Assembly: GCA_958445065.1 (NCBI GenBank)
Contig: CAUCQW010000002.1
Location: 1 to 64,000 of the forward strand
Source of the DNA: an uncultured Collinsella sp.
GTDB taxonomy: Bacteria; Actinomycetota; Coriobacteriia; Coriobacteriales; Coriobacteriaceae
DNA length: 64,000 bases
Reading direction: 5' to 3'
The position numbers were made by a program, and so were the translations under genes. Below the pieces are notes generated by a model. It worked only from the letters and a program-made list of their open reading frames with translations. It searched no databases and was not told the origin of the DNA. Positions 50,881-58,994 of this stretch are shown here, piece after piece. Within the stretch, counting starts at the first letter, position 1. Each line of letters opens with the position of its first letter.

Positions 50881-51596
50881 GCGCCGGCGCTACGCTACTC
50901 AAGCTGCAACAGATCGATTTGGAGCTCGCCCGCAACAAGAGCGAACTTGCCAATATGCCGGAGCTCAAGGAGCTCGCTTCCAAGCGCAAGACCTACGTTA
51001 AGCTCAAGTCCGAGATGACCAAGCTCTACGCCCAGCGCAAGGATCTGGACATTGAGCTCGACGACCTCAACACTACCGAGATCCAGACCAATAACGCCAT
51101 CGAGGCCGCCAAGAAGCGCCACGTTGACGGATCTGACTACCGCGAGGTTCAGGACCTGGAGAACGAGCTCGCCACCCTGGCCAAGCGTCTGGACAAGATC
51201 GAGCATACCCGCAAGGACGTTGTCATCGCCCATAAGGAGGCGCTCGACCGCGAGGCTCGCGCGCAGGCCATCATCGCCAAGTTCGAGGAAGGCGTGAAGG
51301 CCGACACCAAGGCCGCCCGCGCCAAGGCCGCCGACCTCCAGGCACAGATTGACGCCGCCACCAAGGAGCGCACTGCGCTGGCTGCCACGCTGCCGACCGA
51401 AGTGCTCACCGACTACGAGCGCCTGCTCAAGCAGTTCCGCGGCCTGGCCGTCGAGACCATCAAGGGCAACATTCCCACCATCTGCCACACCGCACTGCAG
51501 GCATCGTCCATGAGCGACCTCAACCACGACGGTAGCGAGATCGCGTACTGCCCGTATTGCCACCGTCTGCTGGTGCTTCCCAGCAAGGAAGCCTAA
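50877..51596 (+). CDS. Coiled-coil zinc-ribbon protein (C4-type, CT398-like)
   Basis: A 239-aa protein from ATG 50877. Residues ~5-180 form a long helical hairpin rich in Lys, Glu and Ala (LLKLQQIDLELARNKSELAN...). The C-terminal zinc ribbon has a clear second pair CPYCHRLLVL, but only one Cys (TICHTALQASS) in place of the first pair, so zinc binding may use Cys-His or be weakened. This family is commonly encoded beside Nif3-like genes, exactly as here. Function unknown. Confidence 0.9.
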   Translation: MSAGATLLKLQQIDLELARNKSELANMPELKELASKRKTYVKLKSEMTKLYAQRKDLDIELDDLNTTEIQTNNAIEAAKKRHVDGSDYREVQDLENELATLAKRLDKIEHTRKDVVIAHKEALDREARAQAIIAKFEEGVKADTKAARAKAADLQAQIDAATKERTALAATLPTEVLTDYERLLKQFRGLAVETIKGNIPTICHTALQASSMSDLNHDGSEIAYCPYCHRLLVLPSKEA

Positions 51597-52814
51597 ATGA
51601 TGACGGCGGCATCCAACAATTCAATGCAACTTGAGGGAAAAACGATCCTGCTGGGCATTACCGGCGGGATCGCCGCCTATAAGTCGTGCAATATCGTGCG
51701 CCTGCTGCAAAAGCGCGGCGCGCGCGTCAAGGTCGTTATGAGCGAGCATGCCACCGAGTTTGTGGGACCACTTACCTTCCGTGCGCTCACCAACGAGCCC
51801 GTTGCCGTGGGCCTATTCGACGATCCCTCAGACCCCATCCACCACATTTCGCTAGCGCAGGAGCCCGATCTTGTGATCGTGGCGCCCGCGACGGCAAATA
51901 TCATCGCCAAGATGGCCAACGGAATCGCCGATGACCTCATCTCCACCACGCTGCTTGCCACGTCGCGACCCATCGTGATCGCACCCGCTATGAACAACGG
52001 CATGTGGAAGGCGCCGGCGACGCAGGCCAATATGGCCACATTGCGCGACCGTGGCGTCCATGTGGTGGGACCAGGCAGCGGCTACCTTGCCTGCGGCGAC
52101 GTTGACACGGGGCGCATGAGCGAGCCCGAGGACATCGTCGAGGCCGTCTGCGAGGTGCTGAACCCCGTCCCGCAAGACCTGGCAGGCAAGCGCATTGTGA
52201 TAACCGCCGGCCCCACGCACGAGCCGATCGACCCCGTGCGCTTTATCGGCAACCGATCGTCGGGCAAGATGGGCATCGCCCTGGCGGGGGAGGCCGCTCG
52301 CCGCGGTGCTGCGGTTACGCTTGTGCTGGGGCCGACATCGCTCGATGTTCCCCGCGGCGTGGAGTGCGTGCGCGTGCAGACCGCCGCAGAGATGCTGCAG
52401 GCGGCGCTGGGCGCCTTCCAGACGGCCGATGCGGCCATTTGCGCGGCTGCCGTCGCCGACTACACCCCCGCAGCCCCTGCCGACCATAAACTCAAAAAGG
52501 CCAACGAACGATTGGACCACATCGAACTGGTCGAGACGGTCGATATCCTGGCCGAACTTTCGCGCCAAAAGGGAGAGCGATGCGTGATCGGCTTTGCGGC
52601 AGAGACTGATAACGTCGTGGAGTACGCGCAGCGAAAGCTCATCCGCAAGGGTTGCGATGCCATTATCGCCAACGATGTCTCGCGTGCCGATTCGGGTTTT
52701 GGAACCGATACCAACAAGGCCTGGATCGTGAGCACAGCGGGTACGCAAGAACTTCCCGTACTAACAAAACCCCAGCTCGCAGATACAATTTTGGACTTGC
52801 TTCAAAATTTGTAA
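51597..52814 (+). CDS. coaBC: Bifunctional phosphopantothenoylcysteine decarboxylase/synthetase
   Basis: A 405-aa enzyme of coenzyme A synthesis. The N-terminal CoaC half has the flavoprotein motifs LGITGGIAAYKSCNIVRLLQ, the catalytic His in DPIHHISLAQEPDL and PAMNNGMWKAPATQ. The C-terminal CoaB half begins near residue 195 with RIVITAGPTHEPIDPVRFIG, NRSSGKMGIALAGEAARRGA and later IGFAAETDN. Start ATG 51597 directly follows the previous stop; the second codon is also ATG. Last gene of the housekeeping block. Confidence 0.97.
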   Translation: MMTAASNNSMQLEGKTILLGITGGIAAYKSCNIVRLLQKRGARVKVVMSEHATEFVGPLTFRALTNEPVAVGLFDDPSDPIHHISLAQEPDLVIVAPATANIIAKMANGIADDLISTTLLATSRPIVIAPAMNNGMWKAPATQANMATLRDRGVHVVGPGSGYLACGDVDTGRMSEPEDIVEAVCEVLNPVPQDLAGKRIVITAGPTHEPIDPVRFIGNRSSGKMGIALAGEAARRGAAVTLVLGPTSLDVPRGVECVRVQTAAEMLQAALGAFQTADAAICAAAVADYTPAAPADHKLKKANERLDHIELVETVDILAELSRQKGERCVIGFAAETDNVVEYAQRKLIRKGCDAIIANDVSRADSGFGTDTNKAWIVSTAGTQELPVLTKPQLADTILDLLQNL

Positions 52815-52822
52815 AAAAGTTC

Positions 52823-52852
52823 TTGCACAAGTCTAAAGTTTCGGGTTAATAT
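52823..52852 (+). promoter_or_regulatory. Promoter of tRNA-Pro
   Basis: TTGCAC (52823-52828), 18-bp spacer, TAATAT (52847-52852), about 42 bp before the mature tRNA 5' end. Confidence 0.65.
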
Positions 52853-52894
52853 ACTCCCTGTTGCGAGCGAGAGCAGAGCAACAAATAAAAGCTT

Positions 52895-52971
<77 letters not shown>

Positions 52972-52981
52972 GAAGTTTGCA

Positions 52982-53011
52982 GGTCAGGCACCTAGTGCCT
53001 GACCTTTTTTT
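52982..53011 (+). terminator. Terminator of tRNA-Pro
   Basis: GGTCAGGCAC (52982-52991), CTA loop, GTGCCTGACC (52995-53004), followed by seven T. Confidence 0.93.
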
Positions 53012-53491
53012 ATCAGGAATCAACAAGGTAATCAAAAAAGAATCAACGGCTGTTTTTTAGCTAATAAGGACATGCCCATCTACCTGCGGTTTTGTAGAAT
53101 CGCAGTTTTAATGGATCCCCCCTTCACTTCTATTCCAAATTTCGGAATCTATTGATTCCGCATATGTAATCTATTACGCCTGTATTCTTCTACATACGCG
53201 AAACCCATCCGCCTGCGCCTAGCTACTGCGGCTAGTTGCGCCGTGCGCCTATGACAAAACACCTTGAAACGGCGCAATGCGGCTTGACAATCGGACGTCT
53301 TTTAGCTTGGGTATGCTTACGAGATCCTTGCCCGCAGCTGATGCCGCCAGAAACGAGCCAGAATCCGAAATACGGGGAGTATAACGGAATTCACCCACCC
53401 TCCACGACCGTCTCGTATGTAGCCCCATAAATCGCTCCTGATGGGCTAGGGCGGGGGATTGCGGTATTAGTCACCGCCCTGCGAGGCTCCC
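53012..53491. other. Intergenic region; no gene seen
   Basis: 480 bp between tRNA-Pro and the 3' end of the methyltransferase gene. AT-richer than its surroundings. No supported coding sequence. It contains the 16-bp repeat shared with 35240 (53079-53094), and a weak GGGCGG/CCGCCC stem near 53450-53482 that may terminate the methyltransferase gene. Confidence 0.5.
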
Positions 53492-54360
53492 TCATTCCGC
53501 CTTATAGTTCGTCAGCAGTACCTCGACCACGGGCCTATGCTTACCGTTGACGATATAGGCATGGTCGGCGTAGGAGACGTGGCAATCCGACCAAAGCGAG
53601 CCGATGAGCTCATTGCTCCGGTAGTCGTTGTGCGACCACGAGGAAACCATGAACCTGCACCCGCTTTCCATGAGCGAATCGTGCAGCCCCTTTTCCTTCT
53701 CCTCGTCCCAGGTGTCGAAATAGGTGCTCGTGAGTCCGATATAGGGCGGATCGCAGTAAATGAGGGATTTGCTAGGAGCGGCATCTATGGCGTCCCCGTA
53801 GTCCATGGTCAGAAACTCCCAATCATTCTCGGCGATCTTTGCTTGGACTTGCTCGACCTGGTTCACGATCTTCGTGACGTACGCCTTGGAGAAACGGTTG
53901 TCGTTGTGCCCATAGGGGACGTTGTAGCGGTGCTGGCGGTTAAACCTCATGAGGCCGTTGAAGCATGACCGGTTGAGGAAGAGAAAATCGTAAGGGTCAT
54001 GCGATTCGTTGAACCGGTCGCGGACCTCATAGTAGTAATCCCCCCCCTCGATTTCAGGCGTGCGCCTTCGGATTCAAGGAACTTCCTACAGCCGGCGGCG
54101 GTGAGCTGTCCGTCCTGGATGGACCGATAGAAGTCGATGATATGGACGTTCGTGTCCGAGAACAGTGCCCGCCTCGGGGCGAGGTTGAAGCCGACGACGC
54201 CCGAGCCCATGAGCGGCTCGACCCAGACCGTCCAGGCAGCGGATGGGGCGCACCGCGCGATCCACGGGACGAGCTTCGTCTTGATGCCCTGTGTCTTGAT
54301 GGGCGGGACGTGGACCTTCTCGGCGCCCTTCATGTTTTCTGCACCTGCGGACTGAGCCAT
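53492..54360 (-). CDS. Dam-type adenine-specific DNA methyltransferase, out of frame at a G8 tract (phase-variable candidate)
   Basis: Two overlapping frames together make a ~289-aa Dam-family enzyme. The first frame (54360 -> G tract) carries motif I, EPLMGSGVVGFNLAP, and ends in nonsense sequence after the tract. The second frame continues with GDYYYEVRDRFNESHDPYDF, FLFLNRSCFNGLMRFNRQ and motif IV CDPPYIG. The frames meet at a G8 tract (plus-strand C run 54040-54047). With nine G the reading becomes continuous; with eight, translation stops early. Dam-like enzymes methylate adenine in short palindromes such as GATC. The gene diverges from pilin gene 1, with a TGCCGC-T-GCGGCA palindrome between them. 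Either a phase-variable methylase in the OFF state, a recent pseudogene, or a homopolymer sequencing error. Confidence 0.85.
54040..54047 (-). repeat. Homopolymer G8 tract in the methyltransferase gene
   Basis: Eight G on the coding (minus) strand. Frame arithmetic: 9 (or 6) G joins the two halves of the gene; 8 gives a premature end. Mononucleotide tracts of this length inside coding sequence are classic sites of slipped-strand mispairing. Confidence 0.8.
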
Positions 54361-54428
54361 GGAATTGTCCTCTCAACGGAACTACGTCCCGAGACTTTCC
54401 CACGGTTCAGATAACCCAAGTTGACTAA

Positions 54429-54441
54429 TGCCGCTGCGGCA
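54429..54441. promoter_or_regulatory. Palindrome site A (TGCCGC-T-GCGGCA)
   Basis: Perfect 13-bp palindrome in the divergent intergenic region between the methyltransferase gene and pilin gene 1, 77 bp before the pilin ATG. TTGACT lies just before it and a weak TTATGC 17 bp after that, so it would fall inside a promoter spacer. One of six copies in the region 54-63 kb. Confidence 0.7.
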
Positions 54442-54518
54442 CGTTATGCCCTAATCTGTTTGGCCCATAGTAACTTCCTGCATGCAATATCAATCCCCAT
54501 ACGAAGGGAGTGTCGCCT

Positions 54519-55469
54519 ATGCATGCAGCGGCAAATAACCTTCGGGGGGGGGTATCTCCTAGAAATACCCGCCTCCGAGGACAGTCAATCATCGAGTACG
54601 TCCTGATCATCGCCGTCATCTCGCTCGTCGTCGTCTTCGCCGGCCCCGCCGTCGCAGGTGCCATCCGCAATCAGTTCAACCTGGTGGGCAACACGGTGAA
54701 CAGCGGGACGACAGGCGGCACCGAGGGAGGCGGCGCGTCCGGCGGGGCCGATTCCGCGACCGTCCAGGCGGCCATCGCCAAGGACGCGAAGGACTGGACG
54801 CTGGATGAGCAGGAGGCAGTCGCCAAAGACATCGCCGCCAAGGGAGAGGCCTCGCCTGCGTATTCCAAGGCCAAGGCGGTCATGGACGCAGGCACGATAT
54901 TCTCTACCAAGCTGACGAACGGTCAGACGCTCGCGTACCGTATAGTTGGCATCAACCACGATGACCTTGCGGACGGCTCCGGCAAGGCCGGTTTGACGTT
55001 CGAGGCGACAAACGATGCTATGGGCAGACAGCGTATGAACGCCGAGTTTACCAACGCCGGCGGATGGGAGAAGTCGGAGCTCCGCGGCCGCCTCAGCTCC
55101 GGCGACCTCTGGGCGCTTTTGCCCTCCGAGCTCCAGTCCAAGGTGAAGTCCGTCACGAAGATGACCGATAACAAGGGCGGCGGCAGCGCCGGCACCCCCT
55201 CGGCCACGACCGACAAGGTCTTCCTGCTCTCGACGGCGGAAATCTATGGTGACCTCCAGTCCGATGGCAGCCAGTACGAGTACTACAAATCCAAGCGCGT
55301 GTCGACGTCGAACCATTACGAGGCTTCATCGTCGAGCAAGTATCACTGGACTCGTTCTGTTGACCCGAACAAATCCACGAGCTTCTATTATGTCCTCGAT
55401 AGCGGCACCTTGATCAGCTACTACGGCTCGGCGAACGCCTTCCACTTGTTTCCCGCTTTCTGCTTCTAG
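54519..55469 (+). CDS. Type IVb (Flp/Tad) prepilin with C-terminal DUF6273-like domain, copy 1 (in frame, ON)
   Basis: 316 aa from ATG 54519 (GAAGGGAG 8 nt upstream; GTG 54510 is less likely because the other copies start at the equivalent ATG). Class III leader RLRG|QSIIEY with cleavage after Gly21, Glu+5 and Tyr+6, then a hydrophobic helix (VLIIAVISLVVVFAGPAVAG), as in Flp pilins. A Gly/Ser linker leads to a helical segment (KDWTLDEQEAVAKDIAAKG) and a ~170-aa DUF6273-like domain: YRIVGINHDDLADGSGKAGL, GGWEKSELRGRL, DKVFLLSTAEIYG, ending PAFCF. Flp pilins are normally ~50-80 aa, so this is a giant, probably adhesive, pilin. A G9 tract at codons 9-12 is in frame here. The partner Tad machine may be that at 1-5.3 kb. 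Confidence 0.88.
   Translation: MHAAANNLRGGVSPRNTRLRGQSIIEYVLIIAVISLVVVFAGPAVAGAIRNQFNLVGNTVNSGTTGGTEGGGASGGADSATVQAAIAKDAKDWTLDEQEAVAKDIAAKGEASPAYSKAKAVMDAGTIFSTKLTNGQTLAYRIVGINHDDLADGSGKAGLTFEATNDAMGRQRMNAEFTNAGGWEKSELRGRLSSGDLWALLPSELQSKVKSVTKMTDNKGGGSAGTPSATTDKVFLLSTAEIYGDLQSDGSQYEYYKSKRVSTSNHYEASSSSKYHWTRSVDPNKSTSFYYVLDSGTLISYYGSANAFHLFPAFCF
54544..54552 (+). repeat. Homopolymer G9 tract in pilin gene 1 (in frame)
   Basis: Nine G immediately after codon CTT-C, at residues 9-12 before the prepilin cleavage site. Nine keeps the frame; 8 or 10 would truncate the product within a few tens of codons. Confidence 0.85.
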
Positions 55470-55479
55470 CCCGTCTAGT

Positions 55480-55510
55480 GAAAAGCCCGCGTAGCCTGTG
55501 CGGGCTTTTC
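55480..55510 (+). terminator. Terminator of pilin gene 1
   Basis: GAAAAGCCCGC (55480-55490) pairs with GCGGGCTTTTC (55500-55510) around a 9-nt loop, 10 bp after the stop. The sequence between the stop and the stem (GTCTAGTG) is conserved after pilin gene 2. Confidence 0.85.
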
Positions 55511-55529
55511 TATTGGCAAGCCAACATGA

Positions 55530-55544
55530 TTGCCGTAGCGGCAA
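55530..55544. promoter_or_regulatory. Palindrome site B (TTGCCGT-A-GCGGCAA)
   Basis: 15-bp palindrome with one mismatch, 64 bp upstream of the CoiA-like gene. Same core as sites A and C-F. Confidence 0.65.
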
Positions 55545-55608
55545 CGGCCAATCCGAACTATGCGCCTCCTGTACGTTGACTTAAACAAGGTGAGCAGAAA
55601 GGTGTCCT

Positions 55609-56790
55609 ATGGCTTCGAAATGCGCGGGACGGGGCGTGCCGTTCGGATATGACCCACAAACTGATAGGTTTGTATGGTTGAGCTCGGTACCGCTCGACAG
55701 GTACGGAGAGCGCTGCGGGCTCGTCTGCCCGTCCTGTGGCGGCAAACTGCAGGCCGTGCGGCCTGCGACAAATACGCCTCACCCGTACTACAAGTGCTTC
55801 AGGCACTCTTCGCTGTCCTCGTGTGGCGGAGGTTTCGAGTCGCAGCTGCATAGGGCAGTTAAGTCTCTTCTGGCCGACTCGGTCGGCAGGGAGTTCCGCC
55901 TCCCGATGGTCTCCTTGGCGGATGCCGCGCCGCACGCGTCGAGGATGAGCGATTCCGGACGATGGGTTCACGATTGGCGGCAGACTTTCGAACAGGACGA
56001 CCGCTGCGTCTATCCGGAGATCTGGGTGCCGTACTCGGCGAGAAAATGCACCATCGAGGCCGTTGAGCTTGAGACGACTCAGGAAAACGGCCTGCGCCCA
56101 GATGCCGTCCTGACACTGAAAGATAGCCGTGGGGATCTCGGCAGGGTTGCGGTTGAAATTCGCGTGGAGCACCAAAAGTCGCTGGAAGACGCAGTAAAGT
56201 TTAGCGAGATCGGTCTGGACGTTATCGAGATAAATTTTGGCGGTATCGATTTGACCTCGGAGGATTGCGAATCATTGCTCCAGAGGATCGTATTCGGTGA
56301 TCTGTCCCCGAGATGTCAGCGAGATAGGCGCCGCGAATGGCTTTGGACTGCAAGGGCTGTATCGGTGCTGGATAATTACCATCCCTATGTAGACCAATCT
56401 GGTTTTTCTAAAAGTGAAAGGGCTCAGTTTCCATATATCGGCAGACATGCCCACATTGCCGTGGCAAAGGGTATCGGGAAGCAGGATTGGGGCAATCAGC
56501 CTCGCCTGACTTGGGAGGATTTGACTCGTCTATGCGATATCGTAGACGAGATCGATAGGGAGGCGGATTCCGAGATCGAGGGACCGGAGCTCGATTACTT
56601 CGGAACGATTGAAACGGATGCGGAATCGTACGATATGGCTGACGGGCAGGAAGATCAAGCTGTTCAACCAGATGAGAATGCAGCCGATGAATCCGATGGC
56701 TCTAACTCTGATTGGTCGAAAGGGAAAACCGACAAGAAACGATGGTGGCAGCGCAATCCCTTGAGCCGTTTCCTGAGCAGGTTCAAATAG
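55609..56790 (+). CDS. CoiA-like predicted nuclease (competence-type family)
   Basis: A 393-aa soluble protein, ATG 55609 after GAGCAGAAAGG. A zinc-finger-like N-terminus (LVCPSCGGKLQAVRP, then YYKCFRHSSLSSCGGGFESQ with LHRAVK) is followed by a restriction-endonuclease-like core: EAVELETTQENGLRPDAVLT, then GRVAVEIRVEHQKSLEDAVK, where Asp and Glu/x/Arg fit a PD-(D/E)xK site. This order is that of CoiA-family proteins, which in streptococci act in natural transformation. The C-terminal ~130 residues are acidic then basic. It lies directly after pilin gene 1 with its own palindrome. Whether it acts in competence here is inference; a defence role is the alternative. Confidence 0.65.
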   Translation: MASKCAGRGVPFGYDPQTDRFVWLSSVPLDRYGERCGLVCPSCGGKLQAVRPATNTPHPYYKCFRHSSLSSCGGGFESQLHRAVKSLLADSVGREFRLPMVSLADAAPHASRMSDSGRWVHDWRQTFEQDDRCVYPEIWVPYSARKCTIEAVELETTQENGLRPDAVLTLKDSRGDLGRVAVEIRVEHQKSLEDAVKFSEIGLDVIEINFGGIDLTSEDCESLLQRIVFGDLSPRCQRDRRREWLWTARAVSVLDNYHPYVDQSGFSKSERAQFPYIGRHAHIAVAKGIGKQDWGNQPRLTWEDLTRLCDIVDEIDREADSEIEGPELDYFGTIETDAESYDMADGQEDQAVQPDENAADESDGSNSDWSKGKTDKKRWWQRNPLSRFLSRFK

Positions 56791-56974
56791 CCGCCTTGCT
56801 TAAGCGCCATACCGATGACAGCTTGACTGTTAGCTGATATATCCGCCGTTGCATGTACTGACTTCATGTCACTCTAATCGGACTTCCCATAGAGAGGGGA
56901 TGACCCAATGCACGGGTGCCATCTCAACGGCGGAGGGCTCAGGGGGCAACAGGACACTCGGCCTTCGAGAGTAT

Positions 56975-57793
56975 TTATTTCGAGAGGCTCGTTTCGATTT
57001 CCGCGCGGCGGGCGTTGATTCGATTGCACTCCTCGGCATACTCCGTGGCGTATTCCGAAATGTCATAGAGCGATTCGAAATCCTTGTCGAAAAGCCGATC
57101 GCATAATTCAGGATATTTATTCCTTAGCGCTACTTCATTTCCGCAGCTCAACAGTATCGAGGCAAGGGAAGAAGAGTGGATTTCGGTGAGATTTTCGTCT
57201 AAAAATTCAATGACCGAATAGGACATTTCGTCATTCCTGCGCGAGAGGATGATAGCGATAGGCTCAACCGTGCCAACCGACTTTTCTTGGAGTTCGATAT
57301 CGCTCAGGAGTTGAAGGCTTGTCGGGACGAAGGTTACCGGCCCCGATTTCTTTGAACCGATGTGAATCGCGCCAATTGCGAAGCCTGCCTTTGACCCGGA
57401 TATCCAAATCTCAGCGTTAACTTTTGAGCGACGCTTGTTGACTGCACTCACATGTGTTGCGGTGGAACCGAATTCATTTAGGAATTTGGCTGCGATTGTT
57501 TTCATCTTAAACTTAGGCGCGATGCTATAGCCGAGGTCTTGGGGTTTAAGATTGCCTGCAATCGCTCGGGCATACACCTCATGAGGTTTGATTTGGCAAT
57601 TGTGTTTGTCGATGCCCGCGAGATGACTGAAGTTGCCGGCTGAAAATGACACTTCGAGAAAACGAAGTGTCTTTGTACCGAAGCAAATAAGAAAAGATTT
57701 GCCATTCAAATTCTTATCGAACTGCTGGGCTAGTGAAATTATTGCTTCAGCTTCTTCCTTGCCGGCTAGACGCCCATAGCTGTTGCTTCTCAT
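56975..57793 (-). CDS. PBECR4-like (phage barnase-EndoU-ColicinE5/D-RelE-like) domain protein
   Basis: 272 aa, ATG 57793 preceded by AAAAAGGAGG. The region KSFLICFGTKTLRFLEVSFS, AGNFSHLAGIDKH, then later GPVTFVPTSLQLLSDIELQE, MSYSVIEFLDENL resembles the PBECR4 nuclease-like domain found in phage and mobile-element effectors ('NF.HL.G' signature). The composition is AT-richer and lysine-richer than most of the window, which suggests recent transfer. Palindrome site F lies 54 bp upstream. It could be a toxin-type nuclease; no obvious immunity gene is adjacent. Confidence 0.5.
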   Translation of the reverse strand: MRSNSYGRLAGKEEAEAIISLAQQFDKNLNGKSFLICFGTKTLRFLEVSFSAGNFSHLAGIDKHNCQIKPHEVYARAIAGNLKPQDLGYSIAPKFKMKTIAAKFLNEFGSTATHVSAVNKRRSKVNAEIWISGSKAGFAIGAIHIGSKKSGPVTFVPTSLQLLSDIELQEKSVGTVEPIAIILSRRNDEMSYSVIEFLDENLTEIHSSSLASILLSCGNEVALRNKYPELCDRLFDKDFESLYDISEYATEYAEECNRINARRAEIETSLSK

Positions 57794-57847
57794 GGGGTGC
57801 CTCCTTTTTGGGAAAACTACCTCAATCGCTGAAACTGTCGTTATCGG

Positions 57848-57860
57848 TGCCGCGGCGGCA
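57848..57860. promoter_or_regulatory. Palindrome site F (TGCCGC-G-GCGGCA)
   Basis: Perfect 13-bp palindrome, 54 bp upstream of the PBECR4-like gene (minus strand). Core identical to sites A, C, D and E apart from the centre base. Confidence 0.7.
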
Positions 57861-57878
57861 ATATCTACTCTCTAAACA

Positions 57879-57904
57879 AATAAGGGCGCTTTCGCGCCCT
57901 TATT
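57879..57904. terminator. Strong hairpin, possible bidirectional terminator
   Basis: AATAAGGGCGC (57879-57889), TTTC loop, GCGCCCTTATT (57894-57904): an 11-bp perfect stem. It lies upstream of the PBECR4-like gene and just after the remnant ORF at 57971-58162 (minus strand), so it would end transcription coming from that side. Confidence 0.55.
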
Positions 57905-57970
57905 GATTCTCGGTTGCTGCCTGCCAGTCTGCTCTCCTAAACCGAAGTCTAGGCGCGGGGGCTTAGGCCC

Positions 57971-58162
57971 CTAGGCTTGAACGTACTCGAGGTCAAGCTC
58001 TCCAGGCGCGTCCACGTACACCGCGCCGAACGTCAGGTTTACCAGCCGAGCCTGGGTTCCTTTCGGAACACCTTCATTATACCCTGGTAAGTCTAGGTGA
58101 TCAATATCGTTTAGGAGAGATTTCAATCTAGTCTCGATTTCGACGTCTCCCCATCCACTCAG
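57971..58162 (-). pseudogene. Remnant of a minus-strand gene, C-terminal ~63 codons
   Basis: An open stretch ending at TAG (57971-57973) reads KSLLNDIDHLDLPGYNEGVP, then KGTQARLVNLTFGAVYVDAP and GELDLEYVQA, which has natural protein composition. It has no ATG or GTG and a stop at its 5' side, so it is probably the 3' part of a decayed gene. Family unknown. Confidence 0.35.
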
Positions 58163-58322
58163 TCAAACATGTGGGACGCCCCAAAAAGGCGCCCCTCAGT
58201 AAAGCAAGTTGTTTTCATCACTCATATCGCGAACCCACATCGTCCTATTTATCCCTTCCGCTCTTTCCTGCCCTTCTACCTACCCGCTAGCCCTCTACCT
58301 GTGCCGAGCCGCCATATAATCC

Positions 58323-58529
58323 TCACCGCAGCAATGGTTTATCCGTCGCCCAGGTCAACCCGACAAAGACAACCAAAACCAACCATTTCCGCAGTTCTGC
58401 GCTATTACTCCCTTCAACATCCCAATACCGAACCGTCTCCACATCACGTTCAAACTCCCAGTAAAATCTAGCTGCTTGAAAATCGCCTGTCCGCGCGTCT
58501 ATCAGCTTGATTAGACCCCAGTCATTCAC
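58323..58529 (-). pseudogene. Short minus-strand fragment, 68 codons, possibly a remnant
   Basis: Reads GLIKLIDARTGDFQAARFYW, EFERDVETVRYWDVEG, then a hydrophobic segment (WLVLVVFVGLTWA). The composition looks genuine, but the only start is a GTG without a ribosome binding site. Either a small membrane protein or the trace of a larger lost gene. Confidence 0.3.
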
Positions 58530-58994
58530 TCGAACACATCCCCGAACGCGACCCCGCGCTATCTGCCCGCCGCCTCGACACCTACCTCGACAACTGAATA
58601 TCGCCCGACTGGCTATTCTTGACCTATCCGGTTGCCTGCCGCGCGACCCGACGCCTGATCAGCATCGGCAAGCGCCGAGCGCGGAGGACGTGGCCACTAA
58701 GGGCCTGAAAGAGTCCGCAAGTGCTCAAAACTTGGCGAAAGGCGCAAAGGATGACGGGATCCATTTCGGATACCGAGTACCCAGGTGGGGTCGATATAGG
58801 CGGTTTTTGCAGACTACGTCTCCTGCCAGCGATTACCCCCGAGAGGGAAAGGATCTCATAGGGTTCCGTAATTCAATGCGACCGATTGCCGCCCGGACAA
58901 GGGACCGGACTTCATGGCCACATGCCGCGAATCCATAAACGCAAATTACCCATACCACGGATTCGCGGCAAGGCCTCCATGGGATAGGAGCCAC

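Larger units (their letters stand above)
57794..58994. other. Long intergenic region with gene remnants
   Basis: About 1.2 kb with no intact, well-supported gene. It contains palindrome F, a strong hairpin (57879-57904), a minus-strand remnant (57971-58162), another minus-strand fragment (58323-58529) and a plus-strand fragment near 58532-58597 reading EHIPERDPALSARRLDTYLD before a stop. The start of the helicase gene lies at its right edge. It looks like a decaying insertion site. Confidence 0.5.

Noticed and set aside
58169..58938. Plus-strand open frames of 100 and 143 codons
   Set aside because: Pro/Arg/Ser-rich translation typical of noise, no ribosome binding sites, and they overlap more protein-like fragments in other frames.
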